From positions 1 to 64,000 of the forward strand of contig CAIVGN010000098.1 of assembly GCA_903905455.1 (NCBI GenBank): a stretch of DNA of 64,000 nucleotides, in the 5' to 3' direction. Shown here piece by piece: positions 1 to 7,767 of this stretch. A program made the translations under genes and the position numbers. Below the pieces are notes generated by a model. The model searched no databases. It was not told the origin of the DNA and saw only the letters and a program-made list of their open reading frames with translations. Positions within the stretch are counted from its first letter, which is position 1, and every line of letters starts with the position of its first letter. This DNA comes from an uncultured Archangium sp. Its GTDB lineage: Bacteria; Myxococcota; Myxococcia; Myxococcales; Myxococcaceae.

Positions 1-471
1 CACCACCCGCCGCAGGGTGACGGTGCCGGTGGCCAGGCGGCCGGGGAACTGCTCCTCGAAGGGGTCGCCTTCCTTGTAGCGGTAGAAGAGCTGCGCCACC
101 GGGGCCACGCGCCAGTCGACGACGCGGAGGTTCTGCCGGGTATCGATGTACGTGCCGTGGCCCAGCAGGTAGTCGCGCGACTCGCCCTCTTCGTGGAGCC
201 GCAGGTGCGCGAGGTACGGGGAGCGCGGGTCCGGCAGCACGGCCTGGGTGCGCGCCGAGAGTTGCTGGCGCACGGCCAGCTCGTGCAGCAGCGAGCCCGC
301 GTCGTCCTCGTCTTCGGCGGCGGCTTCCTCGCGCAGCGCTCTCAACTCGTCGACCGACACGGCGACCCGGGGCGCCTGCGTGGCGGCTCGGGCCGCGGTC
401 AGCGCGGCCTGCACCTTCGACAGGAACATCTCCTCTTCAGCGAGAGCGGAGGCTTCGCGTTCGGTGAGCAT
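1..471 (-). CDS. HelD-like UvrD-family ATP-dependent helicase, N-terminal part (runs off the left edge)
   Basis: Seen: an open frame of 157 codons from an ATG at 471 that reaches base 1 without a stop. The N-terminus is a charged helix, followed by a compact domain containing RSPYLAHLRL, GHGTYIDTR and VVDWRVAPVAQLFYRY. Known: this order is typical of the N-terminal region of HelD-like superfamily 1 helicases, which bind RNA polymerase or DNA and usually exceed 650 residues. The Walker A, DExx and helicase motifs would lie beyond the window, so enzyme activity cannot be confirmed here. It is divergent from purA with a 154-base gap. No clear ribosome binding site is visible; the ATG is chosen because it begins the recognisable helical segment. 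Confidence 0.75.
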   Translation of the reverse strand, partial: MLTEREASALAEEEMFLSKVQAALTAARAATQAPRVAVSVDELRALREEAAAEDEDDAGSLLHELAVRQQLSARTQAVLPDPRSPYLAHLRLHEEGESRDYLLGHGTYIDTRQNLRVVDWRVAPVAQLFYRYKEGDPFEEQFPGRLATGTVTLRRVV

Positions 472-478
472 CCGGCGA

Positions 479-491
479 GGAGTGCCACTCC
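479..491. promoter_or_regulatory. 13-base inverted repeat just upstream of the HelD-like gene
   Basis: GGAGTG and CACTCC form a perfect inverted repeat around one central base, 8 bases before the helicase ATG, in the gap between divergent helicase and purA. It could be an operator or a leader hairpin. No promoter boxes stand out around it. The rest of the 472-625 gap holds only a T7 run near 513-519 and a purine-rich stretch near 600-608. Confidence 0.3.
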
Positions 492-565
492 CCACCTCGA
501 TCCGTCAACCCGTTGGTTTTTTTCCCCGCTGCACTACGGTCGTTGTGCGTCCGTGTCGGTCCTGA

Positions 566-1936
<1,371 letters not shown>

Positions 1937-1939
1937 ACC

Positions 1940-2365
1940 TCACTTCGAGCGCATCTGCTCGGTGTGATCGATGTTCTGGATCGCCTTCTCGATCTCGGGC
2001 GATCGGCCGAAGACGAACTCCACCAGCGGCTTGCCGTTACCGGAGATCGTCTCGGCCTCGAGTCGCAGCACCGGGGTGACGTCGATCACCGTGTCCACCT
2101 CGCCTTCCCGCACCACCGCGCGGGACCAGGACTCGGACTTCGCCTTGGTGGTGAGCGTCAGCACCCGCTTGCCGTCGGCGCTCGTCTCGCGCATCGAGAC
2201 CTCGGGCGTGGCTCCCAGCTGGGCGGCGTAGAACGCCTTCACCTTCGGAAAGCGCATCGGCAGGCGGAAGGTCTTCTGCGTCGCGCCGACCGCCGGGGGC
2301 TTGCCGTCGATGGTGGGCAGCGGGAACGGCGCCGCGAGCGCGAGGCTGAGCAGCAGGCCGATCAT
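1940..2365 (-). CDS. Small exported protein of unknown function
   Basis: I do not recognise a named family. The 141-residue product starts MIGLLLSLALAAPFPLP, which looks like a short signal peptide, so export to the periplasm is inferred. The mature part is a mixed alpha/beta sequence with a basic segment (residues about 25-45) and a hydrophobic-charged C-terminus. The ATG overlaps the stop of the upstream coiled-coil membrane gene by four bases (ATGA at 2362-2365), so the two are almost certainly co-translated and may act together at the envelope. Confidence 0.75.
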   Translation of the reverse strand: MIGLLLSLALAAPFPLPTIDGKPPAVGATQKTFRLPMRFPKVKAFYAAQLGATPEVSMRETSADGKRVLTLTTKAKSESWSRAVVREGEVDTVIDVTPVLRLEAETISGNGKPLVEFVFGRSPEIEKAIQNIDHTEQMRSK

Positions 2366-2742
2366 CGCTTGCCGCCCTTGGCCGCCCGCAGCCGGGTGAG
2401 CTCGTCTTGCTGGCGACGGTTGGCGAGCTCGAGGGTCAGCAGCTGCTTCTGCAACTCGCCGGCGGTGGTGTCGGCCGAGGAGCAGGTGGCGCGCGCCTTG
2501 TCGAGGTTGTCGAGGGCGGCCTTGAGCTGGCCCTTCACGTCGTCGTTCGCCTTGAGCGCCGTCGCCGCGCGCAGCCGCTCGTCCTCCAACCGCGAGCGCC
2601 CCAGCACCAGCACGCCGATGGTCATGGCGATGGACACCGTGAGCAGCATCCACGGCAGCGGGGAGGGGCGGGCCGGGCGGCCGAACCCCACCGCGGGCAT
2701 CTCCAGTGACTCTCGGCGGACGTCGTCCCAGGGGCTGCTCAT
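2362..2742 (-). CDS. Small single-pass membrane protein with a coiled coil
   Basis: A 126-residue product with no recognised family. Residues 1-28 are cytoplasmic-like and proline-rich. One membrane segment (about residues 29-48, WMLLTVSIAMTIGVLVLG) is followed by a charged helix from about residue 50 to the end, rich in Glu, Arg, Lys and Leu with heptad character, predicted to be a periplasmic coiled coil. The start MSSPWDDV is chosen because upstream extensions are low-complexity Arg/Gly/Pro with no signal. It is translationally coupled to the exported-protein gene downstream and follows the SRAP gene by 14 bases, so the three probably form one operon. Confidence 0.75.
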   Translation of the reverse strand: MSSPWDDVRRESLEMPAVGFGRPARPSPLPWMLLTVSIAMTIGVLVLGRSRLEDERLRAATALKANDDVKGQLKAALDNLDKARATCSSADTTAGELQKQLLTLELANRRQQDELTRLRAAKGGKR

Positions 2743-2756
2743 GCGCGGCCCCGACC

Positions 2757-3434
2757 TTACAGCAAGCGCAGCTGCACCGTCGAAGGGGGTGCGAGGCAGC
2801 GCTCGTCGTCCACGGCCACCGAGTTCACGTGCTGCGAGACCTCGTCGAGGGCCAGCGGGCCGCCCTGCCACGGGTGCAGCAGCGCCTCGAGCGCCGGGAG
2901 ATCATTCGCGCCCAGCCACTGCGCGCGGCCCGCGGTGTCGAGGAGGACCGGCATGCGATCGTGCAGCGTCTCGACCTGCGCGTTGGCCGCGGTGGTGATG
3001 ATGGAGAAGGTGTCGATCTCCAGGCCCTCGGGGGAGCGCCAGCGGCTCCACAGGCCGGCCATGGCCATCAGCTGGTTCCCGGGGGCGTGCACGAAGTGGG
3101 GCAGGCGCCGCGTGCCCTCGTGGCGCCACTCGTAGAAGCCGTCCGCGGGGACCACGCAGCGGTGCTTCGCCAGCAGCGCGTGGAAGGCGGGCTTCTCCTT
3201 GAGGCTCTCGGCGCGGGTGTTGATCAGGTGGTGCGCGGCCTTCTCGTCCTTCGCCCAGTGTGGCAGCAGCCCCCACTGCGCCATCACCAGCTTGCGCGGC
3301 GCGGCGGCGAGGATGATCGGGGCCGCCTGCATCGGCGCGATGTTGTACCGGGCGTGCAGCGGCGGCACCTCGTCGAGGTGGAACTGCTGCTTGAGATCGA
3401 GGGCGCTCGCCTTGAGCACGTACCGGCCGCACAT
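2757..3434 (-). CDS. SRAP-family protein (YedK/HMCES-like abasic-site sensor)
   Basis: SRAP proteins recognise abasic sites in single-stranded DNA and form a protective thiazolidine cross-link through Cys2. All diagnostic residues are visible in this 225-residue protein: MCGRY with the catalytic Cys2 at the N-terminus, RYNIAP with Asn31, DGFYEW with Glu102, and HDRMPVLL with His158. The start is fixed because Cys2 must directly follow Met1. The length matches bacterial YedK proteins. It is the first gene of a three-gene minus-strand cluster and divergent from the membrane protein gene 28 bases away. Confidence 0.93.
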   Translation of the reverse strand: MCGRYVLKASALDLKQQFHLDEVPPLHARYNIAPMQAAPIILAAAPRKLVMAQWGLLPHWAKDEKAAHHLINTRAESLKEKPAFHALLAKHRCVVPADGFYEWRHEGTRRLPHFVHAPGNQLMAMAGLWSRWRSPEGLEIDTFSIITTAANAQVETLHDRMPVLLDTAGRAQWLGANDLPALEALLHPWQGGPLALDEVSQHVNSVAVDDERCLAPPSTVQLRLL

Positions 3435-3461
3435 GGCCTCACTGTAGTGTGCGAACCGCGC

Positions 3462-4784
3462 ATGCGCCTGACGCGGAGGCTGTTCTTCATCGGGTTCGGG
3501 CTGACGGCGCTGGTCGCCGTGGGCAGCTATTGGTGGCAGCTGCCCGGCCTCGCGGGGCCGAAGGGCATCGTCCCCTCGGAGCTCGGCCCGGGGATCTTGC
3601 ACCTGCTGTGCGCCGTGGCGTGCGGGGCCTCGGTGTTGCTGGTGCTGGGCCTCGCGCCCCGGGCGGCCTCGCTGGTGCTCTGGGCGAGCTGGCTTGCGCT
3701 GGCGCAGGCCGGCTCCCCCTTCCTCGCCTTCCAGTGGGACGTGCTGCTGGTGGAGACCGCCTTCTGCGCCGCGCTTTACGCACCGCCGGGGCTGCGACCG
3801 CGGCTGCGCACCGAGCCCGAGCCGCTGCCGGCGTTCCGCTTCGTGATGGCCCTGCTGGCCTGCAAGGTGACGCTCGAGTCGGGCATCGTGAAGCTCGCCA
3901 GCGGAGACCCGACCTGGCGCGATCTCACCGCGCTGACGTACCACTGGTGGTCGCAGCCGCTGCCCACCTGGACCAGCGTGTGGCTCCACGCCCTGCCGCT
4001 CCAGGCCCAGCAGGTGATGTGCGCGCTGATGTTCGTGCTGGAGCTCGCCGTGCCGCTGCTGATCTTCGGCCCGCGGTTGATGCGCCTGACGGGCGCGGTG
4101 GGCTTGATGGCCCTGCAGGCCGCGCTCTTCGCCGCGGGCAACTACAGCTTCTACAACGTGCTCACCTTCATGCTCGCCGTGCCGCTGCTCGACGACGGGC
4201 TGCTTCGCCGGGGGCCGGGGCCGGGGCGGGTGGTGCGCGCGCCTTCGACCTGGCTCGTGGCCGTGCTCTTCGGGGTGCTCAGCGTGGGCATGTTCCTGGG
4301 CCGTGGCTTCGACTCGCGCGTGCTGGCCTTCGTGCGGGGCTTTTCCACCATCAACCCGTACGGCGCCTTCGCGGTGATGACCCGCACCCGCGCGGAGATC
4401 GTGCTCGAGGGCAGCGTCGACGGCGTGACCTGGACCCCGTACGAGTTCCCCTTCAAGCCCGGCGCCCTCGACCGGCGGCCCGGCTTCATCGCCCCCTGGC
4501 AGCCGCGCCTCGACTGGCAGATGTGGTTCGCCGCCCTGGGCACCTGCGAGGACAACCCCTGGGTGCTCTCGCTGCAGCAGCGCCTGCTCGAAGACGCGGC
4601 GCCGGTGAAGGCGCTCTTCGAGACCGTGCCCGCGGCGACGCCGAGGGTGCTGCGCACGCGCGTCTTCGAGTACCGCTTCGCGCCCCTGCACGCGCCCGGC
4701 AGGTGGTGGACGCGCACCGAGACGGGCCCCTATTGCCCCGCGGTTTCGCTCGGGCCGAATGGGCAGTTGCAGCGCGCCTTCTGA
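3462..4784 (+). CDS. Lipase maturation factor-like polytopic membrane protein
   Basis: A 440-residue protein with about seven to eight hydrophobic segments in the first 290 residues, then a soluble C-terminal domain. The segment around YSFYNVLTFMLAVPLLDD, followed by NPYGAFAVMTRTR and WQPRLDWQMWFAALG, matches the lipase maturation factor (LMF1, DUF1222) architecture. Eukaryotic LMF1 helps fold secreted lipases in the ER; the bacterial role is not established. The ATG at 3462 begins a positively charged head (MRLTRRLFF) before membrane segment 1. An in-frame GTG about 12 bases earlier is possible. It ends 47 bases before the DprE1 homologue and may share its transcript. Confidence 0.85.
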   Translation: MRLTRRLFFIGFGLTALVAVGSYWWQLPGLAGPKGIVPSELGPGILHLLCAVACGASVLLVLGLAPRAASLVLWASWLALAQAGSPFLAFQWDVLLVETAFCAALYAPPGLRPRLRTEPEPLPAFRFVMALLACKVTLESGIVKLASGDPTWRDLTALTYHWWSQPLPTWTSVWLHALPLQAQQVMCALMFVLELAVPLLIFGPRLMRLTGAVGLMALQAALFAAGNYSFYNVLTFMLAVPLLDDGLLRRGPGPGRVVRAPSTWLVAVLFGVLSVGMFLGRGFDSRVLAFVRGFSTINPYGAFAVMTRTRAEIVLEGSVDGVTWTPYEFPFKPGALDRRPGFIAPWQPRLDWQMWFAALGTCEDNPWVLSLQQRLLEDAAPVKALFETVPAATPRVLRTRVFEYRFAPLHAPGRWWTRTETGPYCPAVSLGPNGQLQRAF

Positions 4785-4830
4785 CGCGTCGTTTGCAGTC
4801 GGGGTCGGCCTCGTCTACAGCCTTCGCGTG

Positions 4831-6141
4831 ATGCCACAGACCCGAATCGCCGGTTGGGGACGACAGTTCGTCGAGGGTGAAGAACTCAAGCCCGAGACGC
4901 TCGACGGGGCGCCTCCGGTGCTCTTCCGCGGCCTGGGCCGCAGCTACGGCGACTCGTCGCTGCCCGCCGCCTCGAGCCCGCTGGTGGTCAACACCACGCG
5001 CGCCAACCGCATCATCGCCTTCGACCCCGCCACCGGCGTGCTGCGCGCCGAGGCCGGCCTGGCCCTGGTGGACATCAACCGCACCTTCCTCCCGCGCGGC
5101 TGGTTCGTGCCCGTCACCCCCGGCACCTCGCTGGTCACCCTGGGCGGCATGGTGGCCGCGGACGTGCACGGCAAGAACCACCACGTCGAGGGCTGCTTCG
5201 GCGCCCACGTCACCCGCCTCAAGATGCGCGTCGCCGATGGCCGGGTGCTGGAGTGCGGGCCGGATCTCGAGCGCGAGCTGTTCCTCGCCACCGTGGCCGG
5301 CATGGGGCTCACCGGGCAGATCCTCGAGGTGGAGTTCGGCATGCGCCGGATCCCCACGCCGTGGATCTGGCAGGAGAGCGAGCGCGTCGCGAACATCGAG
5401 GAGTACGTCGAGAAGCTCAAGGAGTCGGCCAAGGACTGGCCGATGACCGTGGGGTGGATCGACTGCCTGTCGCGCGGCGCGAACCTGGGCCGCGGCTTCC
5501 TGATGAAGGGGCGCTGGGCGCAGGCCCACGAGGCGCCGGCGAAATTTCCCCGCGAGCTTCCGAAGATCCGCTTCCCCTTCACCGCGCCCGAGTTCCTGCT
5601 CTCGCAGGCCACGGTGAAGACCTTCAACTTCGGCCTCTACAACTCTCACTTCCAGAAGAAGAAGGTCGGGCTCACCGACCCCTTCCGCTTCTTCTACCCG
5701 CTCGACACGGTGCTCGACTGGAACCGCGCCTACGGGCGTCGCGGCCTCACCCAGTACCAGTGCGTGCTGCCTGACTCGGCCGGCACCGGTGCGGCGCGCA
5801 AGTTCCTCGAGGTGCTCTCGTCGCGCGGGGGGGCCAGCTTCCTGTGCGTGATCAAGGACTGCGGCCCGGAGAGCGCGGCGTACCTCTCGTTCCCGCGCAA
5901 GGGCATCTCCATCGCCCTCGACATCGCCATCCGCAGCGACACCCAGGAGCTGGTCGACGCGCTCAACGAGCACGTGCTCAACGCGGGCGGGCGCATCTAC
6001 CTCGCCAAGGACCAGTTCACCCGGCCCGAGCACTTCCGCGCCATGGAGAGCCGGCTTCCGGCCTTCCAGGCGGTGCGCGAGAAGTGGGACCCTGAGAAGA
6101 AGTTCAAGAGCGCCCAGTCGGTGCGCCTCTTCGGTGATTGA
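4831..6141 (+). CDS. dprE1: DprE1-like FAD-dependent decaprenylphosphoryl-ribose 2'-oxidase
   Basis: DprE1 oxidises polyprenyl-phosphoryl-ribose at C2', the first half of the epimerisation that makes the polyprenyl-phosphoryl-D-arabinose donor. The 436-residue product has the FAD_binding_4 fold, with FRGLGRSYGD at residues 32-41, PGTSLVTLGGM at 97-107 and HGKNHH at 113-118. The C-terminal substrate domain has TQYQ (Gln310) and GGRIYLAKD (Lys393). From memory of mycobacterial DprE1, these match its Gln336 and Lys418. The position of the mycobacterial Cys387 is Ala362 here. The start at 4831 removes an upstream extension that overlaps the previous gene. DprE2 follows after 9 bases. No prenyl- or arabinosyltransferase is in the window. 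Confidence 0.88.
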   Translation: MPQTRIAGWGRQFVEGEELKPETLDGAPPVLFRGLGRSYGDSSLPAASSPLVVNTTRANRIIAFDPATGVLRAEAGLALVDINRTFLPRGWFVPVTPGTSLVTLGGMVAADVHGKNHHVEGCFGAHVTRLKMRVADGRVLECGPDLERELFLATVAGMGLTGQILEVEFGMRRIPTPWIWQESERVANIEEYVEKLKESAKDWPMTVGWIDCLSRGANLGRGFLMKGRWAQAHEAPAKFPRELPKIRFPFTAPEFLLSQATVKTFNFGLYNSHFQKKKVGLTDPFRFFYPLDTVLDWNRAYGRRGLTQYQCVLPDSAGTGAARKFLEVLSSRGGASFLCVIKDCGPESAAYLSFPRKGISIALDIAIRSDTQELVDALNEHVLNAGGRIYLAKDQFTRPEHFRAMESRLPAFQAVREKWDPEKKFKSAQSVRLFGD

Positions 6142-6150
6142 GGAGACACG

Positions 6151-6894
6151 ATGCGTCGAGTGGCGATTTTGGGTGGTACCCGCGGCATGGGCCGGTCGAT
6201 CGCGCGTCGCTTCGTCGAGCGCGGTGACTGGGTCGTGCTGCTGGGGCGTGATGAAGACGAGCTGGGCCGAAGCAAGGCCGACCTCGAGGCCCGCGGCGCT
6301 CCCGGCGTGCGCGTGGCGACGACGCGCTGCGATCTCGAGCACCCCGAGTCGTTCCGCCCGGCCCTCGAGGCCGCGGAGCAACTGCTCGAGGGCATCGACA
6401 CCGTGGTGGTGACCGCCGGCCTCTTCGCGACGCAGGAGAAGCTCGAGCAGGACCCGGTGTTCGCCCAGAAGCTGCTCACCGTGGACTTCGCGAACACCGT
6501 GGTGTTCTGCGAGGAGGCCCGCAAGAAGCTGCTGCTGCGCGGCAAGGGCACGCTGTGCGTCTTCAGCTCGGTGGCCGGTGATCGCGGCCGCAAGCCGGTG
6601 GTGATCTACGGCGCGGCCAAGGCCGGCCTCTCGGCGTACCTCGAGGGCCTCGACCACAAGTACCGTAGCCAGGGCCTGGTGACCGTCTGCGTGAAGCCCG
6701 GCTTCGTGCACACCGGCATGACCAGCGGGCTGCCCACGCCCCCGTTCGCCGGCGAGCCCGACGACGTGGCCCAGGCGGTGATCGAGGCCATCGATGCCGG
6801 CACGCCGGTGGTCTACGCCCCGGCCATCTGGCGCGCGGTGATGACCGCCATCAAGGCCATGCCGCGCTTCGTGATGCGCCGCGCCGGGTTCTGA
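6151..6894 (+). CDS. dprE2: DprE2-like short-chain dehydrogenase (decaprenylphosphoryl-2-keto-arabinose reductase)
   Basis: This 247-residue short-chain dehydrogenase has the nucleotide-binding motif GGTRGMG at residues 8-14, the catalytic Ser at about 139-140, and YGAAK with Tyr153 and Lys157. The C-terminus VVYAPAIWRAVM followed by a basic amphipathic helix matches the membrane-associating tail of mycobacterial DprE2. It would reduce the 2'-keto intermediate made by the neighbouring DprE1 homologue to the arabinose form. A good ribosome binding site (GAGGAG) sits 7 bases before the ATG. The pair is surely one operon. The stop abuts the stop of the convergent small gene with no gap. Confidence 0.87.
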   Translation: MRRVAILGGTRGMGRSIARRFVERGDWVVLLGRDEDELGRSKADLEARGAPGVRVATTRCDLEHPESFRPALEAAEQLLEGIDTVVVTAGLFATQEKLEQDPVFAQKLLTVDFANTVVFCEEARKKLLLRGKGTLCVFSSVAGDRGRKPVVIYGAAKAGLSAYLEGLDHKYRSQGLVTVCVKPGFVHTGMTSGLPTPPFAGEPDDVAQAVIEAIDAGTPVVYAPAIWRAVMTAIKAMPRFVMRRAGF

Positions 6895-7122
6895 TCAGCC
6901 GCGGGTGATCCGCGCCAGCAGGGCGCGCACCGTCGCGCTGTGACCGCCCGGGTCGAGCGCCGCTTCCAGCTGCCGCAGCACCACCGTGGCCTCGAAGGCC
7001 TCGCGCCGACCGTCTTCGTCGAGGTCGTGCCAGGCCGGGTGCGCGCGGATGCTGCCGTCGGCGTGACGCTCGCGGTGGGCGCTGGTGACCTGCTCGAGGA
7101 GCAGCTCGTCTTCGGGCGTCAT
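6895..7122 (-). CDS. Small acidic protein downstream of a sigma factor
   Basis: A 75-residue protein, MTPEDELLLEQV..., rich in acidic and His residues and predicted helical, with no signal peptide or membrane segment. I do not recognise a family. Its ATG overlaps the stop of the sigma-factor gene (ATGA at 7119-7122), so the two are translationally coupled. A role as a small partner or regulator of the sigma factor is inference from position only. Its stop is immediately adjacent to the stop of dprE2. Confidence 0.65.
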   Translation of the reverse strand: MTPEDELLLEQVTSAHRERHADGSIRAHPAWHDLDEDGRREAFEATVVLRQLEAALDPGGHSATVRALLARITRG

Positions 7123-7688
7123 GAGAGCTCCACGTCGAGGTTGATGCCGGCCTTCTCGAGGCACGCCTTCAAGAACTTCCGCGCGCGGGTGAAGTTCTGC
7201 AGGAAGGTGTTGAGCGACATGTTGAGCCGCGCCGCGAGCACCGAGTCGTCGTCGGCGCCGTTGGAGAGCATGCGCTGGCCCAGCGCCACGCGTGGCTTCT
7301 CCGGGAGTTGATCCCGGCACTGGCCAATCTTCGCGCGCAGGTACGGGTCGGGCGTGATGGGGGCGACCTCGGATTCCGCCGCCAGGTGTTGCTCGAGGGC
7401 CTCTTGTTGATCGGCCCGGCCCTGCCGCCGCCACTCGCTGACCGCCACGTTGCGGGCGGTGCGCATCGCGAAGCGGAGCAGGGCGTTGGGCCTTCCGTCG
7501 TGGCTGAAGCGCGGGGCGACCTGCCAGATGCGCAGCAGCGTCTCCTGCACCACCGCCTCGGTGTCGACCGAGGTGGCGAACGCGCGCAACGAGCCGCGCA
7601 ACGGCACCTCGACCGACGAGGCCCACCGCGCGAACACCGCCGCGTCGCCCCGGGCCATCGCTGAGAGTGCCAGCAGTTCTTCCGTCAT
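7119..7688 (-). CDS. Sigma-70 family (ECF-like) RNA polymerase sigma factor
   Basis: A 189-residue protein with a sigma region 2-like segment (DTEAVVQETLLRIWQVAPRF, then MRTARNVAVSEWRRQ) and a region 4-like helix-turn-helix (residues about 125-180, ADDDSVLAARLNMSLNTFLQN). Region 2 directs -10 recognition and region 4 binds -35 DNA. The region 4 half is divergent compared with classical ECF factors. The start MTEELLAL is preferred; an upstream in-frame methionine would add a Pro/Gly-rich, unlikely extension. It is coupled to a 75-residue gene. No typical membrane anti-sigma factor is adjacent. Confidence 0.82.
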   Translation of the reverse strand: MTEELLALSAMARGDAAVFARWASSVEVPLRGSLRAFATSVDTEAVVQETLLRIWQVAPRFSHDGRPNALLRFAMRTARNVAVSEWRRQGRADQQEALEQHLAAESEVAPITPDPYLRAKIGQCRDQLPEKPRVALGQRMLSNGADDDSVLAARLNMSLNTFLQNFTRARKFLKACLEKAGINLDVELS

Positions 7689-7767
7689 GGGATCCAGGGT
7701 CGAAGGAGCGTGAGGCCCCGAACCGCGCGCAGCGTACGGCGGTTCGGAGCCCATTCCACGGTTCGAG

